This document shows, in pieces, positions 24,426-32,554 of a stretch of DNA of 57,125 nucleotides; positions within the stretch are counted from its first letter, which is position 1; each line of letters opens with the position of its first letter. Below the pieces are notes generated by a model. The model saw only the letters and a program-made list of their open reading frames with translations. It had not been told where the DNA came from and did no database searches. Made by a program: the position numbers and the translations under genes. The DNA is from Acidobacteriaceae bacterium (lineage in GTDB: Bacteria > Acidobacteriota > Terriglobia > Terriglobales > Acidobacteriaceae), in contig PLCO01000028.1 of NCBI GenBank assembly GCA_003134815.1, forward strand, positions 1 through 57,125. The letters are read 5' to 3'.

Positions 24426-24832
24426 ATGTACCTCCTCGATACGAACGTGATCTCTGAACTACGCAAACGCAAGCTCACGGAGCCGTTCTCGCTTGGTTTA
24501 ATTCGGTTCCCTCCGAACAGATTCAGATTCCTGCCGTCGCGGTTGGAGAGTTGCAGAATGGGGTGGAGCTAACACGGCTGCAGGATCGTGTGAAAGCCGC
24601 CGAAATTGAGCATTGGATCAACCGGATCGTCCGCGCCTTCATTGTTTTGCCCATGGATGGGAATGGTTTCCGCGAAGTCGCGCGCCTGATGATCGGTCAA
24701 TCTGATGAATTATTCGAGGATGCCATGATCGCCGCTACCGCTCGTATTCACGATCTCATTGTCGTCACTCGGAACGTAAAGGACTTTAAAACCTTTGGCG
24801 TCCAGGTCTTCAACCCGTTCACCGGCAAATAA
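24426..24832 (+). pseudogene. PIN-domain (VapC-type) toxin with a frameshift
   Basis: The frame from ATG 24426 encodes MYLLDTNVISELRKRKLT, the exact N terminus of a VapC-like PIN nuclease with its first acidic residue. It then breaks. From 24482 a different frame continues AVLAWFNSVPSEQIQIPAVAVGELQNGVELTR through to DELFEDAMIAATARIHDLIVVTRNVKDF and the stop at 24830-24832. These hold the remaining PIN acidic residues (Glu of VGELQNG, Asp of LFEDAMIA, and the Asp of NVKDF). Adding one base near 24480 restores a single frame of about 135 codons. So it is a 1-nt deletion that kills the toxin while all other motifs survive, either recent inactivation or a sequencing error. Confidence 0.82.
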
Positions 24833-24970
24833 GCGACGCGAATAGGATACTTTTCCGATTTCCGTCCTGAAACGCGCGCCCGTTTTCTTTTCCCATTCCT
24901 CAGGCACCTCTTCCGATTTTCGGTGCGTCAAAACAAAAGTGAGTGTACATTCAACCTCACAGGGTTCCCC

Positions 24971-25735
24971 ATGCCCTCTATCTTTACTCCCATCCCGTCT
25001 GAGGTCGAGCGCAAATCCCCCGGCATCGGTGGCAAGCCGCCAGTCGCCCGCCGGCCCACCGGCGGTGGAGGCGGAGGCGGCGACGACGACTGGAGAAGTC
25101 CGCGCCGCGGCCCTCGCGACGTTCTTCACCGTACGCGGATGTTCGTCTTCTGCGCCCTGGCCGGCGACATGATGTTCTTCGTCGTTCTGGTGGCGTTTTT
25201 CTATGCGCGCCAGACCGGCACACGCATGGATCCACGAACCCTTCAGCAGATCGGCGACTGGCATCCGGTTCTTCTGCCGCCCATCCTCTTCCTCAACACC
25301 GCGGTCCTGATCCTCAGCACCTTGACCATGGAGTTCGCGCGCCGCCACATCTTCCGCGAATTCGACGTCCTCGAAGAATGGCTTGGCCTGGGACGGCCAG
25401 CCCTTCGCCGCACTCTGCCCTGGCTCGGCGCCACCCTCGCTCTGGGAATCATGTTTCTCGCCGGCCAACTCATCGCCTGGCGTCAGCTCACGGCACAGGG
25501 GTTCGCCTTCACCCACGGAGCTACCCCGGCCAGCTACTTTTTTTACATCATCACCGGCCTGCACGCCGCGCACCTCGTCGTTGGTGTGTTCGCGCTTGTC
25601 TTCTGCCTCTCGGCCCTCGCCCTGCTCAAACGCGTTGAATCCCGCCAGATCGCCGTCGACGCGACCGCATGGTTCTGGCACACCATGGGCCTCGCCTGGC
25701 TTATCCTGTTTGCAGTTTTGATCTTCGGCCAATAA
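24971..25735 (+). CDS. ctaE: Heme-copper oxidase subunit III, orphan
   Basis: A 254-residue integral membrane protein of the cytochrome c oxidase subunit III family. A Gly-rich N-terminal tail of about 40 residues is followed by five hydrophobic helices. Family marks are FVFCALAGDMMFFVVLVAFFYAR, the LLPPILFLNTAVLILSTLTME helix, and HAAHLVVGVFALVF with the conserved histidines, then AWFWHTMGLAWLILFAVLIF. It is shorter than mitochondrial-type subunit III and fits the five-helix bacterial kind. Subunits I, II and IV are not adjacent, so it must work with an oxidase encoded elsewhere or be a spare copy. ATG 24971 begins the conserved part. Upstream is the toxin-antitoxin run. Confidence 0.88.
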   Translation: MPSIFTPIPSEVERKSPGIGGKPPVARRPTGGGGGGGDDDWRSPRRGPRDVLHRTRMFVFCALAGDMMFFVVLVAFFYARQTGTRMDPRTLQQIGDWHPVLLPPILFLNTAVLILSTLTMEFARRHIFREFDVLEEWLGLGRPALRRTLPWLGATLALGIMFLAGQLIAWRQLTAQGFAFTHGATPASYFFYIITGLHAAHLVVGVFALVFCLSALALLKRVESRQIAVDATAWFWHTMGLAWLILFAVLIFGQ

Positions 25736-25972
25736 GCCCTCACACCCCGCCCAATGTGTCATCCCAAGCGGAGCACGCTGTCGGAGGTCCCCGGCGACGA
25801 CAATCGAATCAAATCGATCAGCTCTTCGAAAATCGGTTTGGTCATTGATCTGATCCCGGCGGAGAACGCAATATTTGTGTATGCCGCGCAATTTGCATGG
25901 TTGGAAGCCGCAACTCAGGCCCTGGCGTGTAATATTTGAGCGCGAGATTGAGCAGTTTCCATCAGGAATCCG
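25736..25972. other. Intergenic region before the M16 peptidase
   Basis: No gene supported. TGTCATCCCAAGCGGAGCA at about 25759 resembles a dispersed intergenic repeat seen in many soil-bacterial genomes; this is recollection, not a search. The remainder is AT-richer and carries the peptidase promoter at its end. Confidence 0.4.
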
Positions 25973-25988
25973 TCCATATGGATATAAT
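25973..25988 (+). promoter_or_regulatory. Candidate promoter of the M16 peptidase with operator-like palindrome
   Basis: A consensus TATAAT (25983-25988) directly follows the 10-bp palindrome TCCATATGGA (25973-25982). The -35 region is weak. A start at about 25995 would leave a 30-nt leader before ATG 26026. Confidence 0.45.
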
Positions 25989-26025
25989 CCCGAAACATCC
26001 AACTGCAACTCTGAAAGGCGCTGAT

Positions 26026-28770
26026 ATGCATTTAAGAAAGTTCTTTGTGTTGCTCGGTTGCCTCCTTCTTGTCGCGGCAGGCGCCGTGGCGCAGACGCTT
26101 CCCACCGGTGTTCAAGAGGTGACCTCGATTGAGGGCGTCACGGAGTACGCGTTTCCAAACGGGCTGCACGTACTGCTTTTTCCTGACGATTCTCAGCCCA
26201 AGATTACGGTAAACGTGACCTACCGCGTGGGCTCGCGAAACGAGGGCTACGGCGAGACCGGCATGGCGCACCTGCTTGAACATATGGCGTTCAAGAGCTC
26301 GACATCGGGCAGAGTACTCTTCAAGGAGCTGACCGACCGCGCCGGAGGGTTCTTCAACGGCACCACGAGCTACGACCGGACGATGTACTTCGAATCGTTC
26401 AATGCGAGCGATGACAACCTGCGCTGGGCGCTGGATCTGGAAACCGATCGCATGGTGAACATGACCATGCTTAAGAAAGACCTGGATTCCGAGATGACTG
26501 TGGTCCGGAACGAAATGGAGTCCGGCGAGAACAACTCACTCAATGTGCTTCACGAACGTGTGTTGGCGGCGGCGTATAACTTCCACAACTACGGCAAGAC
26601 GGTGATCGGCGCTCGCAGCGACGTGGAGCGGGTTCCAATTGAAAATCTGGCGGTCTTTTACAAGAAGTACTACCAGCCCGACGATGCGGACCTTATCATC
26701 ACCGGGAAGTTTGACCAATCGAAGGCGCTCTCGATGATCGCGCATACTCTCGGCTCGATTCCAAAGCCGGAGCGCATCCTGGCCCAGCCATATACTGCCG
26801 AGCCCACGCAGGAAGGCGAACGTGAGGTGATCCTGCGCCGCGTGGGAGACATGCAGGGCATTATCGCGGTCTATCATGTGCCCTCGGCTCTGCATCCTGA
26901 TATTGCGCCACTTGAAGTCATTTCGGAAGTTCTTGGCGCGCAGGAGACAGGGCGGCTTTATAAGGCACTCGTAGATACGAAGAAGGCCGTTTCCGTTTCC
27001 ACGCACACCTCCGGCATGCACGACCCCGGATATGTGATGGCCTTCGCACAGCTCAAGCCGGAGCAATCGATCGACGATGCTTCGCAGATACTGCTGCAGA
27101 CCGTCGAAGGACTCGCGGCCGCTCCGCCCACGCAGGAAGAAGTGGATCGCGCCAAAGCGCGCCTTCTCAAGACCCGCGAAATCAACATGGCCAACTCGCA
27201 GACGGTCGCCTTGGAGCTTGGCAACGAGGTCGGCGAGGGCGACTGGCGACTGCTGTTCCTGGATCGCGATGAGATCGGCAAGGTCACGCCGGCTGACGTT
27301 GCCCGCGTGGCAAAGGCCTACTTCAAGTCATCGAATCGCACGCTGGGCGAGTTCATTCCTTCCGCTGCTCCAGATCGCGCGGAGATTCCTGCGGCCCCGG
27401 ATGCGGCAACGCGCTTCAAGGACTTCACCGGCGGAGTGGCAATCCAGCAAGGCGAAGCATTTGATCCCTCGCCTAAGAACATCGAGGGGCGATTGATTCG
27501 CGCCACCCTGCCTAACGGAGTGAAGCTGGTCATGCTCCCGAAAAAGACGCGTGGCGGCATTGTCGTCGTCGATCTGGCTTTCCGTTCCGGCAATGAGAAA
27601 GCGCTGTTCGGCAAGTCGACGGCGATCACCATCACCCCCGACCTGCTGATGCGGGGCACGAAAACAATGAACCGGCAGCAGATCGAGGACCAAACCGATC
27701 GGCTGAAGGCGCAGATCAGCCCGTTTGGAGGCGTTGGATACGAGGGAGCGTGGATGCGCACGGAAGAGGCGAACCTTCCGGAAACTCTGCGCCTGGTCCG
27801 CGAGTTGCTTCGTGAACCTACCTTCCCCGATTCTGAGTTCGAGGAGGTGCGTCTCAAGCGCATCGCTGACCTCGAGAGTCAAAAGACGGAGCCGACATCA
27901 TTGGCGCAGATTGAGTTGAACCGCCATATGAACGCGCAATATTCGCGCGTCGATGTGCGCTATGTGCCCACACTTGACGAGCAGATCGAGGATCTGAAGA
28001 ATCTGAAGGTTGAAGATGTGCGCAGTTTCTACAACGAACTCTGGGCGCCCGGTGTTGGCGAAATCGCGGTTGTTGGCCAGTTCAACCCAGATCAGATACG
28101 CAGCCTTTTGACTGAGCTCTTCGGCGACTGGAAAAACACCCTGCCGTACGCTCGCATCGAGTATCCGTACCGGAGCGTCGAACCCATCAATCGCAACCTC
28201 GAAACACCCGATAAGGCGAATGCGCTGTTCGCCGCCTCTCTTCCGGTGAAGATGAATGACGACGATCCCGATTATGCGGCGCTTACCATGGGCGAAATGG
28301 TTCTGGGCGGATCTCCGAACTCGCGCCTGTTCCAACGAATTCGCGTCAAAGACGGACTCAGCTACGGAGCTGGGGCTCAACTCCACATTCGCACAGAAAG
28401 CGATGGCGGCTCTCTGAGTGCCTACGCCATTGCCGCGCCGCAGAATATGCCGAAAGTGGAATCAGATTTCCAGGAGGAAGTGGCTCGCCTCCTGAAAGAC
28501 GGTGTTACTTCGGAGGAGCTTCAGGAAGCAAAGAAGACCTGGCTCGATCAGAGGATAATCCAGCGCACTGACGAGAGTAACCTTGCCAGCAGGCTTGTCG
28601 ACTTCGAATACTGGGGCCGCACGATGAACTGGGACGCGCAGTTCGAAGCCGCAGTCTCCGCGCTAACTCCACAGCAGGTGAACGAGGCATTAAAGCGGTA
28701 TCTTGACTCGTCTGCAATTTCGATTGTGAAAGGCGGCGACTTTAAAAAAGCCGGAGTATTCCAACCATAG
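26026..28770 (+). CDS. Secreted M16 (insulinase/pitrilysin-type) zinc peptidase, two-domain
   Basis: A 914-residue periplasmic or exported M16 metallopeptidase. The signal peptide MHLRKFFVLLGCLLLVAAGAVAQ is followed by a first M16 domain with the inverted zinc motif HLLEH (82-86) and the downstream glutamate of RNEMESGENN. A paired inactive domain follows (GIIAVYHVPSALHPD...). The second half repeats the layout from about residue 490 (LPNGVKLVMLPKKTRGGIVVVDLAFRSGNE) but lacks HxxEH, as usual for the catalytically silent half. ATG 26026 places the signal peptide at the N terminus. Substrate is unknown; such proteins clear peptides. It is a single-gene unit, with a consensus TATAAT upstream and a strong inverted repeat after the stop. 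Confidence 0.93.
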   Translation: MHLRKFFVLLGCLLLVAAGAVAQTLPTGVQEVTSIEGVTEYAFPNGLHVLLFPDDSQPKITVNVTYRVGSRNEGYGETGMAHLLEHMAFKSSTSGRVLFKELTDRAGGFFNGTTSYDRTMYFESFNASDDNLRWALDLETDRMVNMTMLKKDLDSEMTVVRNEMESGENNSLNVLHERVLAAAYNFHNYGKTVIGARSDVERVPIENLAVFYKKYYQPDDADLIITGKFDQSKALSMIAHTLGSIPKPERILAQPYTAEPTQEGEREVILRRVGDMQGIIAVYHVPSALHPDIAPLEVISEVLGAQETGRLYKALVDTKKAVSVSTHTSGMHDPGYVMAFAQLKPEQSIDDASQILLQTVEGLAAAPPTQEEVDRAKARLLKTREINMANSQTVALELGNEVGEGDWRLLFLDRDEIGKVTPADVARVAKAYFKSSNRTLGEFIPSAAPDRAEIPAAPDAATRFKDFTGGVAIQQGEAFDPSPKNIEGRLIRATLPNGVKLVMLPKKTRGGIVVVDLAFRSGNEKALFGKSTAITITPDLLMRGTKTMNRQQIEDQTDRLKAQISPFGGVGYEGAWMRTEEANLPETLRLVRELLREPTFPDSEFEEVRLKRIADLESQKTEPTSLAQIELNRHMNAQYSRVDVRYVPTLDEQIEDLKNLKVEDVRSFYNELWAPGVGEIAVVGQFNPDQIRSLLTELFGDWKNTLPYARIEYPYRSVEPINRNLETPDKANALFAASLPVKMNDDDPDYAALTMGEMVLGGSPNSRLFQRIRVKDGLSYGAGAQLHIRTESDGGSLSAYAIAAPQNMPKVESDFQEEVARLLKDGVTSEELQEAKKTWLDQRIIQRTDESNLASRLVDFEYWGRTMNWDAQFEAAVSALTPQQVNEALKRYLDSSAISIVKGGDFKKAGVFQP

Positions 28771-28779
28771 CCAGCGTCG

Positions 28780-28830
28780 CTGACGGTCTGAAGGAGTGCT
28801 CATAGGAGAAGTGGGCACTCAGACCGTCAG
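28780..28830. terminator. 12-bp perfect inverted repeat after the M16 peptidase
   Basis: CTGACGGTCTGA (28780-28791) and TCAGACCGTCAG (28819-28830) form a perfect stem, with a nested GTGC/GCAC inside the 27-nt loop. It starts 10 bp after the stop codon. There is no T-run, so a rho-independent terminator is not certain; an RNA 3'-end stabiliser or small repeat element is possible. Confidence 0.45.
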
Positions 28831-28991
28831 TGGGAAACGCAGGAAGAGATAAGACGGCCCCGACCGCCGGGACCATGAAAACCCCGTCGACGACTCTGCC
28901 GTCGGCGACTTCGCCGAAGAGAGAAGAAAAGAGCCGAAACCCTCAGCCGCCGCACAAACAGGCTGAAGTCTGAAAGCTGTGAGCAGTCTCT

Positions 28992-29327
28992 CTACGCCGA
29001 CCGCAAATGCAGCAGTTCGCGCCAACGTTCGCCCATGCTGGGCACTTCAGGGCATTGAAAATAAATCTGCCGGTTGATCCCCATCAGCAACTGAACCGCT
29101 TCCAATTGAGCGTTGCGCGCACTCAACAACCCTCCCGAGTGCACGAACTCGTCGGTCAGGTATTCGATCGCGTGGCCCAGAATCTCCAGCGCGCGTCCCG
29201 CCTCAGGCGAGATACGCCGCCGGCGCACACGGCCCCTTTTTCTGAGGATGTCGCAGCCTTCATTTTCGAGCGCAGCGGGATTCGGATCTGAAACCGTCGC
29301 ATCACTCTTTGTTGAACAGGAGCTCAT
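28992..29327 (-). CDS. Conserved hypothetical protein
   Basis: A 111-residue, all-helical-looking protein. After a variable start its core is RKRGRVRRRRISPEAGRALEILGHAIEYLTDEFVHSGGLLSARNAQLEAVQLLMGINRQIYFQCPEVPS followed by MGERWRELL. I recognise it as a small acidobacterial protein with no known role. It has no signal peptide and no membrane segment; the Arg-rich patch might bind nucleic acid. ATG 29327 is chosen over longer readings, whose extra residues look random. It stands alone between the M16 peptidase and the nuo operon, in the opposite direction to both. Confidence 0.65.
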   Translation of the reverse strand: MSSCSTKSDATVSDPNPAALENEGCDILRKRGRVRRRRISPEAGRALEILGHAIEYLTDEFVHSGGLLSARNAQLEAVQLLMGINRQIYFQCPEVPSMGERWRELLHLRSA

Positions 29328-29730
29328 GCGGTTTTTCCTCAACCCGGTTCTTCGGCGCATGACATGAACCGGACAGAGTACAAAAGTCCTGTCCCTAATT
29401 GGCACACAAGTATTTATGCAGGATCGAATTCGGAGAACCAGCGTCAAAACTCACAGGTTCCGAAGTCGATCCCTTTGGAACCCGACCGTCCCAGCCAACT
29501 CCGCAGCCCAGCAAAGCGCTTTGTCAAGCCGCACCGCGCCTCGCCCATGCCCCGCGCCCATTCCCCGCACCTTGACGTTCGGAGCCCGAAAACCTAATCT
29601 CAAGCTAGAGCCTGCTGTTAGCTTTCCAGCGGGCGAAAGTTGACAGCAGTCTCTCGGTTTTCTCTCCGTCGAAGCTGCTTTTTCTTCGGCGAATCATCCA
29701 TAATGCTCTCCAAATCCTTCAGGCTGGGCG
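29328..29730. other. Intergenic region upstream of the nuo operon
   Basis: No gene supported. A TTGACA-like sequence at about 29639 and CATAAT at about 29699 are the best promoter-like elements, but they are not correctly spaced to each other. The pairing that drives nuoA cannot be chosen by eye. Confidence 0.45.
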
Positions 29731-30138
29731 ATGAATTCAACTCCGTATGACTGGCAGTACCTCCCTCTGCTCCTGCAGATTCTTGCCGCCGTTTTCCTTG
29801 GCGTGGCCATGGTCGTCGCATCGTGGTTCGTCGGCCGCCATCGCAACACCAAGGTCAAGCTCGCTGCCTACGAGTGCGGCATCGAAGCCGTTGGCGATGC
29901 GCGGGGCCGCTTCAGCGTGCGCTTCTATCTGGTCGCAGTTCTTTTTATTCTCTTTGACGTGGAAATGGTCTTCATGATGCCCTGGGCCGTCATCTACCGC
30001 CAGCTTCCGCACATCACCGGCTCTCGCTTCTTCGGCTTTTGGGAGATGCTTGTCTACCTCGGCTTTGTGGCCGTCGGCCTCTACTACATTGTACGCAAAG
30101 GGATCTTGAACTGGAGTCACGACAGAGCGGACCTGTAA
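29731..30138 (+). CDS. nuoA: NADH-quinone oxidoreductase subunit A
   Basis: NuoA (135 residues) is a three-helix membrane subunit at the junction of the peripheral and membrane arms of complex I. The diagnostic loop KLAAYECGIEAVGDARGRFSVRFYLVAVLFILFDVEMVFMMPWAV is present at about 48-85, with the conserved ECG and the acidic DVEM pair. ATG 29731 is the only reasonable start. It leads the nuo operon. Instead of nuoB, the next 113 bp hold six heptamer repeats and then nuoC begins. This is a full-length gene. Confidence 0.96.
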   Translation: MNSTPYDWQYLPLLLQILAAVFLGVAMVVASWFVGRHRNTKVKLAAYECGIEAVGDARGRFSVRFYLVAVLFILFDVEMVFMMPWAVIYRQLPHITGSRFFGFWEMLVYLGFVAVGLYYIVRKGILNWSHDRADL

Positions 30139-30140
30139 CC

Positions 30141-30181
30141 TAGTGGATAGTGATTAGTGGGTAGTGGTTGGTGATCGGTGG
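30141..30181. repeat. Six G-rich heptamer repeats between nuoA and nuoC
   Basis: Successive heptamers TAGTGGA, TAGTGAT, TAGTGGG, TAGTGGT, TGGTGAT and CGGTGGC run from just after the nuoA stop. They stand exactly where nuoB is expected. Many GG pairs could allow a two-tier quadruplex. Confidence 0.65.
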
Positions 30182-30251
30182 CCAGTTCTTTCCACGATCC
30201 ACACGGTCGTTGCGCAACTGGAAACAATCTTTGATGAGATAAGTCTTAAGG

Positions 30252-30770
30252 ATGATGATTCAACCACCCACCCTCGCCGGCAAGCAAGCTGTCCTTGAAG
30301 GACTGCCGGACCATCCTGCGATCAATGCGCTCGAATCCCAGAGTACGGGGGCCTGGAATCCGCAGGCCTTCACCGACGCGCGTTTCGACTTCGGCGAGCT
30401 CACGCTCACCATCGCTCCCACGGGGATCCGCGCCGCCTGCTCTACTGTTCAGAAAGCAGGCTACAACTTCTTTGAGGATATGACCGCGGTCGACTGGTTC
30501 CCTGCCTCGCCACGCTTCCAGTTGAGCTATCACATTCTCTCGCACGCCTTCATGGAGCGCATCCGCCTGCGCGTCATGCTCGACGAATCCGATCCTGTTG
30601 TCGACTCCATCGTTCCCGTCTGGGCGGGCGCCAATTATTTTGAGCGCGAGGTCTTCGATCTCTTCGGAATTCGCTTCGCCGGCCACCCCGATCTCCGCCG
30701 CATCATGATGCCCGACGACTGGCAGGGCCATCCCCTGCGCAAGGACTATCCGGTGGAGGGATACCGGTGA
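30252..30770 (+). CDS. nuoC: NADH-quinone oxidoreductase subunit C
   Basis: NuoC (172 residues) is a 30-kDa-type soluble subunit of the connecting module. Its signature is present near residues 113-165: ANYFEREVFDLFGIRFAGHPDLRRIMMPDDWQGHPLRKDYP. The N-terminal 30 residues are variable. Two ATGs in tandem (30252, 30255) follow an AAGG site; the exact start is unclear. Its TGA overlaps the nuoD ATG by one base, so the two are translationally coupled. It is separate from nuoD, unlike the fused nuoCD of enterobacteria. Confidence 0.95.
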   Translation: MMIQPPTLAGKQAVLEGLPDHPAINALESQSTGAWNPQAFTDARFDFGELTLTIAPTGIRAACSTVQKAGYNFFEDMTAVDWFPASPRFQLSYHILSHAFMERIRLRVMLDESDPVVDSIVPVWAGANYFEREVFDLFGIRFAGHPDLRRIMMPDDWQGHPLRKDYPVEGYR

Positions 30771-31990
30771 TGAGCGAGACTCCCGGCTCCCCTGTCCTCG
30801 AGCTTCCCGCAACCGAAAGCACCGGCGAGAGGCGCATGATCCTCAACATGGGCCCGCAGCACCCGGCCACGCATGGCGTGTTGCGCCTTATCGTCGAGCT
30901 CGATGGCGAAGTCATCGTCAGCGTCCAGCCCGAGGTCGGCTACCTCCACACCGGCATTGAAAAGACCTGCGAGGCCAAGTTCTACCAGCAGGTCGTCCCG
31001 CTCACCGATCGCATCAACTATCTTGACCCGCTCTCCAACAACCTTTGCTACTGCCTGGCCGTCGAAAAACTCCTCGCCCTCGAAATCCCCGAGCGCGCCC
31101 AGTGGATTCGCGTCCTGCTCACCGAGCTCAGCCGCCTCAACTCTCACCTCATCTGGCTCGGCACCCACGCCATGGACATTGGCGCCCTCACCGTTTTCCT
31201 CTACACCTTTCGCGAGCGCGAAGAGATTCTGCGCCTTTTTGAAGCCGTCTCCGGCCAGCGCATGATGACCAGCTACTTCCGCATCGGCGGCCTCGCCATG
31301 GAGCTTCCGCTCGACTGGCTCGACCGCGTTCAGGCCTTCATCAACACATTCTCCGAAAAAATCGACGAATATTCCAACCTGCTCACGGGCAACCCGATCT
31401 TCATGAACCGCTTGAAGGGTGTCGGCTATCTGTCTCCAGAAGATGCAATTGCGCTCGGCGTCACTGGCCCTCCCCTGCGCGCATCCGGCGTCGATATCGA
31501 TCTCCGCCGCGACATGCCCTATTCCAGTTACGAAAAATTCCAGTTCAAGGTCCCAACCTCCACCGTCGGCGACACATGGGCGCGGTACGAAGTTCGCCTC
31601 ATCGAGATGCGCGAGAGCACAAAGATTATTCAGCAGGCCCTCGACGGCATGCCCGGCGGTCCCGTAAAAGCCGATGCGCCCAAAATAGTCTTGCCCGATC
31701 GAGAAAAAATGAAAACCGAGATGGAAGCCCTCATCCATCACTTCAAAATTGTTACGGAGGGCTTCAACGTTCCTGCCGGCGAGGTCTACCAGGGCATGGA
31801 ATGCGGTCACGGGCAGATGGGCTACTACGTCGTCTCTGACGGCACATCCAAGCCTTACCGCGTTCACATGCGCTATCCCTCGTTCGCAACGCTGCAGGCC
31901 GTTGAAACCATGTGCAAGGGCCGATTGATCGCCGACCTCGTCGCGGTCATCGGTTCCATCGATATAGTTTTGGGAGAAATTGACCGGTAA
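30770..31990 (+). CDS. nuoD: NADH-quinone oxidoreductase subunit D
   Basis: NuoD (406 residues, normal) is the 49-kDa-type subunit that forms the quinone pocket with NuoB. Family marks are LNMGPQHPATHGVLRLIVELDGE near 25-47, the quinone-site histidine and YLHTGIEKTCE, and the C-terminal GSIDIVLGEIDR. ATG 30770 overlaps the nuoC stop. The last 17 codons recur in a diverged form at 32504-32551, after one inserted gene, suggesting recombination or insertion at the 3' end of nuoD. Its usual physical partner, nuoB, is not in this operon. Confidence 0.97.
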   Translation: MSETPGSPVLELPATESTGERRMILNMGPQHPATHGVLRLIVELDGEVIVSVQPEVGYLHTGIEKTCEAKFYQQVVPLTDRINYLDPLSNNLCYCLAVEKLLALEIPERAQWIRVLLTELSRLNSHLIWLGTHAMDIGALTVFLYTFREREEILRLFEAVSGQRMMTSYFRIGGLAMELPLDWLDRVQAFINTFSEKIDEYSNLLTGNPIFMNRLKGVGYLSPEDAIALGVTGPPLRASGVDIDLRRDMPYSSYEKFQFKVPTSTVGDTWARYEVRLIEMRESTKIIQQALDGMPGGPVKADAPKIVLPDREKMKTEMEALIHHFKIVTEGFNVPAGEVYQGMECGHGQMGYYVVSDGTSKPYRVHMRYPSFATLQAVETMCKGRLIADLVAVIGSIDIVLGEIDR

Positions 31991-32003
31991 GTCAGAGGCC
32001 GCC

Positions 32004-32474
32004 GTGACCGATTACGATGCGTTAGCAAACAAATTGATGGGAATCAAGAAAGCCAGCGACTTAACCGACGAGAAACTAGCGAACCACGGATTCGACCCTG
32101 TCACTTTTTACCAGTACGTCAAAGTGCAAGTCGAAGTGGAAGTTGACAATGCCAACGTGGAGCTTCGCAAGCGGAAGTTGCCGCTCGTTGAGCGAGTTTT
32201 CATCCCCGGCTTTCAGGGGAAACTTTCTCTAACCTTTGGAACCGAATTTCTTTGCACTGTGGAGCTGCACGAATCAAAAGGCCGAATCAGGGCTGTGATT
32301 TTCGGGCCCCCAAATCGTGATGAGATCGCCAGAAAGGACTTTTTCTTGAATCCAGCGGCGGCGAATCTGCAAGGCGCCACGGTGAGCGCGGGTGAGAAAG
32401 TGGCTGTGGGATACAGTCCACAAAAGATTGCAGCCGAGATTATTTCCGGGCTCCTGATGGGGGAATTCGCTTGA
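32004..32474 (+). CDS. Hypothetical protein inserted after nuoD
   Basis: A soluble protein of 156 residues from GTG 32004, which has an AGAGG site (an in-frame TTG at 31980 inside the nuoD stop region would give 164). I do not recognise it. It starts TDYDALANKLMGIKKASDLT and has an alpha/beta look with strands around KVQVEVEVDNANVELRKRK and KLSLTFGTEFLCTVELH, no signal or membrane segment. Codon use is more AT-rich than in the nuo genes (AAA, TTA, TTT are frequent), consistent with transfer. It sits between nuoD and a second copy of the nuoD 3' end, so it is probably a cassette that entered at the nuoD stop. Confidence 0.65.
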   Translation: MTDYDALANKLMGIKKASDLTDEKLANHGFDPVTFYQYVKVQVEVEVDNANVELRKRKLPLVERVFIPGFQGKLSLTFGTEFLCTVELHESKGRIRAVIFGPPNRDEIARKDFFLNPAAANLQGATVSAGEKVAVGYSPQKIAAEIISGLLMGEFA

Positions 32475-32487
32475 CGAAGAAGACTTG

Positions 32488-32509
32488 CAGGAGCGTCTTG
32501 ACGCTCCTG
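32488..32509. repeat. 10-bp perfect hairpin before the nuoD-end copy
   Basis: CAGGAGCGTC and GACGCTCCTG pair around a TT loop. It lies between the inserted gene and the diverged nuoD 3' copy. The GAGCGT/ACGCTC arms resemble the hairpin at 16710-16729, so both may be members of one REP family. Confidence 0.55.
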
Positions 32510-32554
32510 GCCGTCGGCGCCATTGAGATTGTCTTAGGAGAAATCGACCGTTGA
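32504..32554 (+). pseudogene. Diverged duplicate of the nuoD 3' end
   Basis: The frame LLAVGAIEIVLGEIDR-stop closely matches the true nuoD end, LVAVIGSIDIVLGEIDR-stop, at the protein level, but with different codons and one residue missing. The TGA (32552-32554) overlaps the TTG start of the next gene by two bases, like a native nuoD stop coupled to its neighbour. It marks the original nuoD terminus or a restored junction after insertion. Confidence 0.7.

Noticed and set aside
24710..26008. 432-codon minus-strand frame opposite ctaE
   Set aside because: It covers the toxin end, ctaE and the intergenic region without any recognisable domain; the plus strand encodes a clear subunit III.
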